A stretch of 64,000 bases of DNA from Mycoplasma sp. 'Moose RK' (GTDB lineage Bacteria; Bacillota_I; Bacilli_A; Mycoplasmatales; Metamycoplasmataceae): assembly GCF_015708155.1 (NCBI RefSeq), contig NZ_JADDYD010000001.1:742001-806000 (forward strand), in the 5' to 3' direction. A program made the position numbers and the translations under genes. Positions within the stretch are counted from its first letter, which is position 1; every line of letters begins with the position of its first letter. Under the pieces are notes generated by a model. That model searched no databases. It had not been told where the DNA came from and was given only the letters and a program-made list of their open reading frames with translations. This document shows positions 23,096-32,966 of the stretch, one piece after another.

Positions 23096-23890
23096 ATGTT
23101 GAATAACTCAATTCCGGAAAAATTATTTACTTTGAGCGAAAACCAAATTAACAGAATCTTAATAAACTTTCAAAAACATATTCTAGAAGATGGTTGGGTA
23201 ACAAAATCTGATTTTGTAAAGTTAATAAAGCAAAATTTAGAAGAAAAAAAAATAGATATTTCTGTTGCAAGTGGAATTATAAACGGTTCTGGATTTTTGT
23301 TTGAAAACGAATGAGTTCAAATTGATAAAAGTTTTAATTGCTTGAATTTCGCTAAAAATAAATATCAACTTTTAGAGTTTTTTCTCAAAGAAAAAATTAA
23401 AGAAGATTCAAATGTTTTAAACAATATTTCCTTGCCCGCAACTAAAGATAATCTTTTTTTATTGAATCGAAAATTTCCTTTTGATTCAAAATATATAAAT
23501 TTAGAGGGCAGATTAGAAGCATTAGGTAAAGAAACAAAAAAATTTATTATTGACCAGTTAATAAAAACAGTAATCAGTGATTTAGAAATTGATAAAAATA
23601 GTAAATTATTTTTTTCATTTTTGGATGAAGCAGAAAATTTCGGAAACTGAAAATCTACCGAGTTAGCGAAAATTGAAGGTATTGAAATTGAAATAAATGA
23701 AGATATAAATTTTGTAAAAAAGGAAAATGATAATTTTTTTGATTTTGCTAAATCAAATATAGAAATTGTTAGTAAATTTTTAAAAAACAATAATTCAATT
23801 GAGTACATTTTTTCAAAATTTTATGAAAATAAAAAAGAAACTGAATTTGAAAAAAATTATATTTTTGCACTTATTGAATCGTTAAACTAA
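23096..23890 (+). CDS. ICE hypothetical protein, 264 aa
   Basis: Not recognised. A soluble, Lys/Glu/Asn-rich protein without membrane segment or signal peptide. The N-terminal 70 residues (QNQ-type start, then LSENQINRILINFQKHIL and a helix pair) could be a small helical DNA-binding domain, but this is a guess. UGA Trp codons occur at 23312 and 23648. It is the first gene of the ICE, and its ribosome binding site is buried in the preceding terminator. Confidence 0.8.
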
Positions 23891-23919
23891 AAAAAAAAAA
23901 AAACTGGAAAAGGTGATAT

Positions 23920-24657
23920 ATGAATGCGAATTCAAAAAATCATTGAAAAATAAAAAGTGATTTATCAAGACTAAAACAAAACGAGTTATATCCTCTAATT
24001 TTAGAGCATATACCAGATTTTTCTAATTTACCAATTGAAAAAAGCGAAAAGATTCTAATTGAATACTTAGTATCGAACAACAAATTAGATTTAATCCCAA
24101 AAACCAATTCTGGATTTATTTACACACCAAGAAATAGCAAATACAGAGATAATATGTTTTCTAATGAAAAGACTCAAAAAATAGTAAAACAATTATCTAT
24201 GCAAATTATTGATCTTGCCAAAAATAATCCAATCATTGCCGAAAAAATTAAAAATGATGCAATGAGATTTTCGGGTTGAATTGATAAAAATTCATATTTA
24301 GGACTGTTAAACGAGTTTAAAAAAAATTTAGATGAACAAAATATCAAGCCTGATTGGTATTTTAAAAATATTCAATATGTTAAAGTCAACAAGGAATTAG
24401 ATCCAGAAAAAATGTCTAAATCTCAAGAAGGACTAATGTATAGCTTTCTAACACAAGATATTAACTCAATTGAATATCTATATTCTCAGTACGCCCAAGC
24501 AAATCAGCTTCTTCAATTTACCAAAATTTTTAATATAGCTGTTAAATCTTACGATAACAAGTCAGCATTAAAACAAGATTTAAATCAAAAGCCGCAAAAC
24601 GATTTTATTTTCAATACTGAAAAAAATAATACATTAAAAATTAAACATAAAATTTAA
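23920..24657 (+). CDS. ICE hypothetical protein, 245 aa
   Basis: Not recognised. A soluble protein starting MNANSKNHWK, with an AGGTG ribosome binding site directly upstream and a run of 13 A residues at 23891-23903 before that. Residues 10-60 (LSRLKQNELYPLILEHIPDF and onward) form a helical domain followed by a short basic beta-type stretch, resembling a small winged-helix or nucleic-acid-binding module. The C terminus is lysine-rich. It probably belongs to the same transcript as its neighbours. Confidence 0.82.
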
Positions 24658-24671
24658 CAAAGGACAAAAAA

Positions 24672-24920
24672 ATGATGGCAACAATTAATCAAGAAAAATT
24701 TGATGTTTTATTTAAAGAAAATCTAATTAAAAATCTAATTAAAAACCATAAAGAAAAATTAATCGAATTTGGTAAAAGTCAAAATATTGATTTTATTTCT
24801 GATTTAGAAAGTTTATCAATTGCAAATTTAAATGATCTTTATTCCGAACTTGAACTAACTAAAGAATATTTCAAAATTCAAGTAAAATCTGGCATTTCAT
24901 TACAATTAGAAAACAACTAA
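24672..24920 (+). CDS. ICE small helical protein, 82 aa
   Basis: Not recognised. A short, charged, all-helical protein with an AAAGGA ribosome binding site. It ends two bases before the relaxase candidate, so it may be a relaxosome accessory or simply a translational lead gene. No motif supports a function. Confidence 0.75.
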   Translation: MMATINQEKFDVLFKENLIKNLIKNHKEKLIEFGKSQNIDFISDLESLSIANLNDLYSELELTKEYFKIQVKSGISLQLENN

Positions 24921-24922
24921 AA

Positions 24923-26356
24923 ATGGCTGGACTTAATAATGAAGTACTTGTGCTTTTTAAAGGGGCATTTAATTCTAAATCTAAAAATCAAAAAATAAGG
25001 GCAAAATTTGAAGCTGTGTATTTAACCAAAAATTTTCTAGATTATATTTCTCGCCTTGAAGCTTGCATTGCTGAAGAAAATAATTATTTAGTCGAAAAAT
25101 TTTGACTAACTGCAGAAGATAAATCAGCAGAAGCGTATACTGCTCATTTAAAATCAATTTTAAAACAACAAGAAGCTGATATTCAAAACGGAGTTAGATT
25201 TGAACAAAATTTATTGCAGATTTTGCCTAATAATGAAAGTAAAGTAGTCCCGCTTAACGAAGCCCAAAATATTAAAGTTAGGAAAGAACAAACTGTTTGA
25301 TCTTATGTTATTAGTTTTAATAATTTTGATCTTTTACACAAAAATCAAATTGCATCATTAGAACAACATGCAAAATACTTAAGCCCAGAAATTAATAAAT
25401 GATTAAAACTAAATAATTTAAAAGCAAAAGATTTAAATATTTTTGCAGCAGTTAATTATAATACAAACCATCCTCATATTCATTTATGGATTTCTGAAAA
25501 ACAAAAAACAGTTAAATTTGATCGAAAATTAAGATTTGATAAACGTGAAAGATTTAGATATACGACTAAATTAGCCGAAGGAATTTTAAGAAGCTTATTA
25601 CCAAAAAAAAATCTTGAACACTTATACGATTTAGTTAAAGAATTGCGTGAAATAAAAACTGAAACCAAAAAGGCAATTGAAGAATTTGAATTGCAAAAAA
25701 TTAATTTAGACTTTGAGTTAAAAAAAGCAATTATTGACTATTCAGACATTTTTTCTGGAAATCTAAATTTTGCTAATAAAAATTTAATTGGTAAATCTAA
25801 TAATTTATCAGATTTATTTAATTCAATTAAAAAATCCTTTCAGGAAAAAAATTTTCCTAGTCTTAGTTTTGATAATCTAGAAAAAGATAAAGTTTTAGAA
25901 TCTAATTCTCAAAAAAGGTCTAAATTTTTTAAATATTTAGACGAATCAAAAAAAGAAACAATCAATTTAATATTCAAAAAAATTATTAATAGTGATTTGA
26001 AAACTAAAAATTTAGTTTATCGATTTAATGAAACTATCAGCAAAATTAATGAATATCGAGTAAACCAAGATTTTGAAGTTATTTCTTATTCAAAAACTTT
26101 TGTTGAAAAAGAAGAAAAAGAATTTTTTTACCAGAACCGAAATGTTGTATTGAAAAAACTTAATAAAGAACTTGATTTTACTGAAATAAATCGAAAACAT
26201 ATTAAAAATAAAAAAACTAGTTTACCAAAAATTACCAATAAAATTCCAAAACAAAATCAAGGCGCTTATTTTACTTATCAAGAAGATAGAGACAATAAAA
26301 AAGATACAAATCTTCTTTATTGATATAAAAGAACAGTAAAAAAAATTGCAGGATAA
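24923..26356 (+). CDS. MobL-like (MobP-type) relaxase candidate
   Basis: A 477-residue protein that may nick the ICE origin of transfer. The first 200 residues follow the MobL plan: an N-terminal FLDYISRLEA segment with Tyr41 as the possible nicking residue, then WSYVISFNNFD, then IFAAVNYNTNHPHIHLWISE with His183, His185 and His187. MobL proteins usually read H-x-NT-DNPH-x-H here; the first His is Asn in this protein and the Asp/Asn is His. The C-terminal half is a long lysine-rich helical region. UGA Trp codons disrupt the N-terminal half in the standard code. It lies directly ahead of the coupling-protein gene, as relaxase genes often do. Confidence 0.7.
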
Positions 26357-26367
26357 TACAAAATATA

Positions 26368-28683
26368 ATGAAATTAGAACAATTTCCAAAATCATTGCAA
26401 AAAATAATTATGGCTATTCTTAGTTTTATAGCTCCGTTTTTAATTTGTTTTGCTATTTGACCTTGAATTTTTGCAAAAAAATTTAGCCCGATTAAAAATA
26501 TTTTTGTAGCTTACTATAATTTATTTGTTGACTGAAAAGAAATTGTTTGAATTTTTCTAATAGCATTTGTTAGTTCATTTATTTTTTATTTTATTATCAT
26601 TTTTTTTGAAAAACATAATAAAAAACTTTTCTCAAAAGAGTTAAACAAATCTTTTCTGCTTTTTGATGAAATCGAAAAAATAGGTAGTGAAGAAGAATTT
26701 AGAAATTTATTTTTAGTTCAAAAAGAAAAAAATCTAAATACAGCTAAAAAAAGTAAAAATCCAAATCCAGAAAAACCTGGATGAGTAATTAAAACAGTAG
26801 ATCAAGGGAAAAGTCAAGCTCCACAATTCTTTGTTTCAACAAACTCTCACGCGTTCATTTTAGGCGATACAAGGTCCGGGAAAACACAAAAATTTATTAT
26901 CCCCACAATCAAATACAACATTCATATTCAAAATCCTGATTTACGGTCGAATTTAATGGTTGTCGATCCGAAAGGCGAATTATTTACATCTTTAAGCGAG
27001 GAAATGGAACAGCAAGGATATGAAGTTGTGCTTTTAGACTTCCAAAATTTAGGTAAAAGTCGTGGAATAAATTTTTTAGCACCAATTTGGGATAAATTTC
27101 ATGAACCATACCAAAATGAAGCCGAAAAATTACAAAATTATGATGTTGCTTCAAACTGACTCCAAAAAAGTATTGAATCAATTCACGAATGGGAAATTGG
27201 TGACAAAGATAATTTTTGATCTTCACAAGCAAAAAACATTCTTTATGCTATTGGCTGATACCTGCTTTTATATTCAAATTTAGATAAAGAATTTACTAGG
27301 CAAAAATATGTTTATGCTAACTTTATCTATTTTTTATCACTAGATAATTTTACCAATGGATCTTGAATAGAGGTTTGCGAAAAAACCAACGACAAGTTGC
27401 TTTATACTTTTTGCCAAGAAACAATTTTACCTTTTATAAAAATTAATCCCGAAACACTAACTTCTATTCTTGCTAATGCTACAAACGCAATGGTAAAATT
27501 TAATTCTTTGGGGCTCAAAATGTTTTCGTCTAAAGATGAGACTAGTTTTGATAATCTGGTCCAGCAATCTGATATCCATTTTAAAGATAAATTTAATGGA
27601 AAAATTAAACCTTTTGCCGTTTTTATAACTTTTCAGTTAGACTCAAATATTGGCCAAAAAATGATTCCGTCAATTATTAATAATTGCTATTCATCTTTAA
27701 TTACGATTGCAAGTTCTAAACCAAATCGGAAAAATTTTCGCCCTTTCCTGTTTTTAGGAGATGAATTCGGAAACCTACCAAAAATATGACAAATGGCAAC
27801 GAAAATGTCTACTGCTGCATCTTATGGAATCTATTTTGGTCTAGTTTTGCAAAATATTCAACAATTAGAAAAATACGGAAAAGAGTCTGATACTATTCTT
27901 TCCAATTCGGCACTAAAAATTTATTTTCGTTCCAACGATTTAAAAAGTTTGGAGACTTTTGTTAAATTTGCTGGAAAAAAAGAAGTGATTAAAAAATCTT
28001 ATTCAACTCCTGAAAAAACCGATAAGGCCAATCAAGGGTCAAGTTCTGAATCACTAGCTGAAGAAAACATTATTAGTGTAAATAAACTGGCACAAATGCC
28101 GCCAGATGAAAGTTGAGTTTTCATTACAGGACAAAAACCAATTCACATTAAATCAGATTTTGCTTATCAACTTTGGAAAGCACCCCAAAAAAGTTTGGAA
28201 AGCTTCTATTTTGATAAAAAAAGCAATTTTGATTTTGAATTTATTGAATTTCAATTTGAGAATAGTCGCCGCCTTGTAAATGAAAATTTTGCCAGTCCTG
28301 AAAAAAAGAATTTATTTGAAAAACAAGAAATAGGAAAAAAAGTCAATGAATATCTGACTGTTTGGAAAAGGTATTTTAAAAGAATTGACTTTGAGAAAAA
28401 TCGGCAAAATAACGGGTTAAAAAAAATTATTGATGAATTAAAAAATCTAGTTAATATGTCGAGGGCTAACGAAAATAAAGATGATCTAGTTAGCTCTAAA
28501 ATTGAAAAATTAGAATTTAATCTTTTCTTAAAACAGATTGAAAAAATTGAAAAAGATATTAATTCACTTAATTTAGTTCTAAATTCAAATAATGAATGAG
28601 TCGATGATAGTTATAGAAATTCAATTAAAAATCAGATAATAAAAAAAGAAATGCAATTATCTGAACTAAAAAATAGAAAATAA
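26368..28683 (+). CDS. traG: TraG/VirD4-type conjugative coupling ATPase
   Basis: A 771-residue membrane ATPase that docks the relaxase-DNA complex to the transfer channel. Two N-terminal membrane helices (about residues 13-34 and 54-78) are followed by Walker A GDTRSGKT (residues 166-173), the MVVDPKGELF segment and Walker B FLGDEFGNLPKI, all typical of VirD4/TraG. A hydrophilic C-terminal coiled region follows from about residue 610. At least seven UGA Trp codons are used. It corresponds to CDS5 of mycoplasma ICEs. Confidence 0.94.
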
Positions 28684-28694
28684 GGAGTTTTAAA

Positions 28695-28982
28695 ATGAAT
28701 AAAAAATACGATATTGAATACATTAAAAAAGACATTGCAGAAACTAATGACCCAAATCTTGGAAGAACTTTTAACTACTACCAAAGAACTTTTAGCATAC
28801 AACATAAAGAGAGTATGGGATATTTGCGTGATGAAGAAGCGTTAAACGAAGAAAAAAGAAATAAAGAAGAAATTATAAATAATTTTGCCGAGTTTTTTTA
28901 TCACCACCCGCAAGCATATTTTTACTACCAACTTCTTGATCCTAATAGTCTTAACACAAAAATGAAAAATCTTAAAAAATAA
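28695..28982 (+). CDS. ICE hypothetical protein, 5' part of a frame-split gene
   Basis: A 95-residue reading frame with an AAGGAG ribosome binding site, beginning MNKKYDIEYIKKDIAETNDP. It is rich in Tyr, Glu and Asn and carries no membrane segment. It stops at TAA directly after a run of six A residues. Removing one A from that run would fuse it with the following frame (28984-29337), giving a protein of about 213 residues. I do not recognise the family. Confidence 0.7.
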   Translation: MNKKYDIEYIKKDIAETNDPNLGRTFNYYQRTFSIQHKESMGYLRDEEALNEEKRNKEEIINNFAEFFYHHPQAYFYYQLLDPNSLNTKMKNLKK

Positions 28983-28983
28983 A

Positions 28984-29337
28984 TGAATCAAAATTCAAAA
29001 CGGTATTCTTGATTTTGAATTTGGTGAATATGCCAAAAATGATGCCGAGTGTTTGGAAAAAATTTTGTTAAGTAATGAAAAAATTATCAAAGGTCATATT
29101 GATACTGCCTATTCGGCATTTTCACGTCTTGAACCTTTATCTAATTTTAATTTAGTCGACAACATTATCCAAAAGAACTGAAAAGATTATCCAAAAATTT
29201 ATCCACAACTTATTAGGGATATTGATTCAGGGAAGATTAAAACTAAAGAAATTGAACTTTTAAGTTTTGATTTATCAAAAGATAATACTACAAAGCAAGA
29301 TAAAAAAGAACAAAAAAAACTGAAAATGAAATTGTAA
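28984..29337 (+). pseudogene. 3' part of the frame-split ICE gene
   Basis: An open frame of 117 codons without a usable start codon, in the +1 frame relative to 28695-28982. It reads WIKIQNGILDFEFGEYAK and continues as a normal-looking acidic/helical protein, SAFSRLEPLSNFNLVDNIIQ, with one UGA Trp, ending at TAA. The composition matches the upstream part, so a recent one-base change or programmed frameshift is more likely than a chance frame. It might still be expressed by slippage on the A-run. Confidence 0.6.
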
Positions 29338-29363
29338 AAGGATTTAAAATGAAAAAATAAAAA

Positions 29364-29431
29364 AGAGCCAATTAAGGCTCTAAGTAAATACATAAAACCA
29401 AATAGCATCTAGAATGACAAAAAAGGATGCT
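29364..29431. other. Tandem hairpins ahead of the winged-helix-like gene
   Basis: Two stems lie in the 117-base gap before 29455: AGAGCC-AATTAA-GGCTCT (29364-29381) and AGCATC ... GATGCT (29404-29409 with 29426-29431). They could form a terminator, a regulatory leader or part of an origin of transfer or replication. No T-run follows the first stem on the plus strand. Confidence 0.4.
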
Positions 29432-29454
29432 AAATAGACAGAAAGGTGCCCGAA

Positions 29455-30489
29455 ATGGACATAAATAATTATACTATTAAACCCAAAAAAATCAAAAAAA
29501 AAGTAAGAAAAATTTTTTGTTCTAACTCATCTTACCTTTTTTACGTTTTTTGGACTATTAGAGATTTTTGATTTAAAAAGAAAGGGGAAAAATGTAGATT
29601 TTTAGAAATTAAGCAAATTTTGGAAAAATTACAAACAAATTTTGTGTCTTATAAATGGAATATGAAAACTATTTATAAAGTTGTAAATTATTTAATTCAC
29701 GAAAATATTATTGAAGCTCAAATAATTAGCAATAAATTAATAATCACTACTGTTCTGGACTTAAAAAAATACTATATTCCTAAAAGAATTCTAGAATTAA
29801 GTTCGCTATCGAGAACATTAGTTTCAGCAAATTATTTAAGAATTTATCAGTATTTAAAGAACTTGGCAATTAGCAATTTTAAATCTAGCAAAAATGCAAA
29901 TGAAATTTTTGAAAGCGAAAATTCTTATGCTTATTTTCAAAATTTAAAATTAGATAAAGAAACAATAATTGCTGGTCTTAAGTGAATTAGAAAAAATAAT
30001 TTATTAATTGAATTTGAAAATAAAACAATTTCAAAAGAATTTATTAATCATATAAATTTAGATAAAAATAAGTTTTTTAAGGGAATCAAATACCAAAAAG
30101 AGTTAATTACTATTAAACTTAAAAATATTGAAAAAGTTTTATATCGGCAAATTAATCAAAAAGTAGTTTCTTTTTATTCCAAAGTTAAATTTATTTGAGA
30201 AGTTCAAAAAACGGTTATTAAAAAAATCAAGAAATTTTTTGAGTTTTTTATTAAGAAACCTTGTTATTTGTTGAGAAAAGTAAAATCTGGCTGAATTTAT
30301 TCTGCCTGTTGGTGCAAAAACAACGGTATTCACTGAGAAATAAACCGCGAGGTGCCAAAATATAAGTCTTTTTATCGGGATAAAAATTTAATTATACGGC
30401 GGCAAGGCCAAAGATCTTTTTATAAGTTATTTAATAAATTAAAACACTTTCAAAATTCTTGGTTCTTCAAATTTAAAATTATGCACTAA
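29455..30489 (+). CDS. ICE winged-helix-like DNA-binding protein, possible replication initiator
   Basis: A 344-residue basic protein. The ATG at 29455 is chosen because an AAAGGTG ribosome binding site lies six bases upstream and the frame stays open from there through three UGA codons (WFKKKGEKCRF and later). The segment LEIKQILEKLQTNFVSYKWNMKTIYKVVNYLIHENII looks like a winged helix, and a second similar unit (YAYFQNLKLDKETIIAGLK, then IRKNNLLIEFENK) follows near residue 165. The C-terminal half is highly basic. Two winged helices in one basic protein are typical of plasmid-type initiators, but this is an inference. Confidence 0.68.
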
Positions 30490-30560
30490 AAAATGAAAAA
30501 TCGCCGCGACCTAAGATTTTTTTAACTTGTCTCCAAAAATCGACTTATATATACTTTAGA

Positions 30561-30578
30561 AAAACTATAAATAGTTTT
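30561..30578. promoter_or_regulatory. Palindromic site upstream of the 61-aa gene
   Basis: AAAACTAT-AA-ATAGTTTT is a perfect eight-base inverted repeat in the 125-base gap after the winged-helix-like gene, 22 bases before a strong AAAGGGGGTG ribosome binding site. It could be an operator. Confidence 0.35.
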
Positions 30579-30614
30579 AATATACAAAATATTGCAAAAG
30601 AAAGGGGGTGAAAA

Positions 30615-30800
30615 ATGAAGGAAAAGAAACCAAATGAGAATATTTTATTAGGCAATTTGTTAAATTTGCAAAATTCTAGTATTGAAAATTTAAGTCAGTT
30701 AAAATTACAATTACAAAAAGATTTAGATTTACATATTCTAAATGTAAAACAACAAATTGATATTGTAAACCAACTAATTAAAAACAAGCAAAAAAAATAG
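30615..30800 (+). CDS. ICE small coiled-coil protein, 61 aa
   Basis: Not recognised. A hydrophilic protein with leucine/isoleucine heptads (SIENLSQLKLQLQKDLDLHI) and a Lys-rich tail. It has the strongest Shine-Dalgarno sequence in the element (AAAGGGGGTG, five bases before the ATG), which suggests high expression. Confidence 0.75.
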   Translation: MKEKKPNENILLGNLLNLQNSSIENLSQLKLQLQKDLDLHILNVKQQIDIVNQLIKNKQKK

Positions 30801-30864
30801 TAAAAGTAAAAATAAAAAATAGGAAAATATGTACTAATTTCTTATATTTCTTTAAAAAATGAGG

Positions 30865-30870
30865 TATAAT
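30865..30870 (+). promoter_or_regulatory. -10 box inside the ICE
   Basis: TATAAT preceded by AGG lies ten bases before the ATG at 30881. It may start transcription of the transfer-channel genes downstream, with an almost absent leader. Confidence 0.45.
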
Positions 30871-30880
30871 TTATATAAAA

Positions 30881-31090
30881 ATGAACTCAATTGGAATGTT
30901 AATTTTAACTCCAATTTCACTTATTTTTTGATTGTCTTTTGGGTATTATTTTTTATTCAAATCTGATAAATTTAAAAAATATTTAAATGCTAGCCCAAGA
31001 AGAAGATTGATATTTTTTGGATTCTGACTAATCTTAATTGCTGTGATTATTTTTGGAGTTATTAAAATTTATGTTAATTTCTTTTCCTAG
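30881..31090 (+). CDS. ICE small two-helix membrane protein, 69 aa
   Basis: Two hydrophobic helices (about residues 5-27 and 45-63) flank a basic loop ending SPRRR. UGA codons supply two Trp residues, so the frame is hidden under the standard code. It overlaps the following lipoprotein gene by 20 bases. Possible small channel component; no family recognised. Confidence 0.7.
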
Positions 31091-32573
31091 TTTGAAATCA
31101 AAAATTAAATATTTATTGATTTTTGCAATTTCAAGTCCTTTGCTTTTAATATCTTGTATAGATCCTTATACTGAGGTGCGAAAGTCTATGACTGATTCGC
31201 TTTTGCCCCGTGGAGCAAAATCTTCAATAAATTCCCAAGGTGAAAAACAAGATAAAAAACAAACAGAAAAAGTTTTGGGTTCAGAATTAGAATCAACTTA
31301 TTCCGATATAATAAACGATTCTTTTTTAGGATTAAATGGGTATAAAAAAAATCCAAAAACTCCGCAAAATTTATACTCTCAAAGTAAAAATTATCTAACC
31401 GAAATTGGTGATGCTAGTTTTATTCCCAGTCCTAATAATAAATATGGTCTTTCTAATTATTGATTTTATTATAAATCGCTTGATTTTATGTTAGAAAAAG
31501 AAAATGTTAAAAAAGGTACAACAAATTTCAAAGATCAATATTTAAAAAAGGTATCTTATCTTGAAGAAAAAATTAAAAAATATCTATGAGAAAATTTGGC
31601 ACCGTATAATTCATATAGAAATTTTGACGCCTGAGAAGGTATAATGCAAGATTTTAACAAAAAAACCGGACTTAAAAACCCAAAAGCAGGGTTTGACCAG
31701 ACGGTATATGGGTATCCAGGATTAAGCAAGTATTGACCAATAGTAGAAAAAGAACTACCAGAAAACGAGCGGGCAAATAAGACTTCGGTGCAAAAACTAA
31801 TGCTAGTTCACGATTTCATGTTTGGCAATGCTTTTGCAAAACCAGGTCATATGGACGTTTATCGAAACAGTGAAAAATTAATTTCTGAAGATAATGAAAG
31901 CAAAAAAATTTGGAATTATATCCGTTTTTTCAGAGACGATTATTATAATCAAATAAACTATAAACCTAGTGCAACTGAAAGACATTGATATTCTTTATTA
32001 GAACTAGTCCAAAGGGTGCAAAGGAATTATAAAGGACAATATGCTGCTGGCGAATTAATTCAATCTCTGACAGAATTTGAAAAAAACTTATTAAGCATTA
32101 ATGATAAAACTAAACCGCTAACCGAGCAAATTGAAACCAAGATTAAACTGCAATTAACAGACATTTTTAGTAAATATATTGCATTTTTCCTTGCAAGCGC
32201 TCATACTTCGCTTCGTAAAGATTTAGTTTTTAATATTGATTTAGGTCAAAATGTTGATATGCAATCTCTTGCTGCTGACTTAATTAAGGTCTATAATCAA
32301 AAAATTGCTCCTATAATTTGAAAATATAATTCAGAAGTATCAGAGGCTGAAAAAATTAGCCCACTTGTACAAGATCTCGATAATGTCTTTTTAAACGAAT
32401 ATGTTTATCCCCTAATGGGCGGTATTAAGTTTGAAGAATTAGACGAGACAAAAACTGAAGATGGAAAACCTAATCCTTCATCTTTAAAAAAATGAGAAGA
32501 ATGAAAAGATAATTATAAAGAATTTTATGGTTGAGAATATAAAGAATCAATTCTTTCCCATCCTGCTATTTAA
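31071..32573 (+). CDS. ICE lipoprotein, 500 aa
   Basis: The N terminus has a basic start, a hydrophobic stretch and the lipobox LISC with Cys29 as the lipidation site, so the mature protein is anchored at the outer face of the membrane. The rest is hydrophilic with many aromatic residues and at least ten UGA Trp codons. Mycoplasma ICEs encode a lipoprotein at this place (CDS14 of ICEA, reported as important for transfer), and this gene is the likely counterpart by position. The ATG at 31071 is preferred to an upstream in-frame TTG. Confidence 0.8.
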
Positions 32574-32600
32574 ACATTATTGAAAGGAAAAAAATTTAAA

Positions 32601-32960
32601 ATGGAAAATTTCATCTCACTTTTCCAAACAGACAAAATACAAGAAAATCTTAAAAAAGTTCAGGAATCAGTTACAGGCATTTCCAGTGCGGTAATGGGAT
32701 ATGTCCTTATTGGCGTTTCTTCTGTTACGGGCGTGGTTGTTGTTGCTGCGATTATTTGGTTTATTGCACGACTTTTACAAGCAAAATTTGCTGGACCAGA
32801 ACAAAAAAAAGTTATTTATCGAAATATTAAACAATCTGCTTGAATTTTCGGGGCAATTATTCTTTTGCTAGTTGTTGGTGTCGGAGTCATTGGAGCAATT
32901 AATAATCTAACTGGATCGTTTACAAAAGGAATTCAAGATCTCCAAGGAGTCAAACAATAA
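32601..32960 (+). CDS. ICE small VirB2-like membrane protein, 119 aa
   Basis: Two hydrophobic helices (about residues 32-60 and 88-108) are separated by a short cationic loop (ARLLQAKFAGPEQKK), and the N-terminal 30 residues are amphipathic. Size, topology and the place just before a VirB6-like gene fit VirB2/TrbC-type pilins or pilin substitutes. No sequence motif proves this. GAAAGGA lies 12 bases before the ATG. Confidence 0.72.
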
Positions 32961-32966
32961 CGTTAA

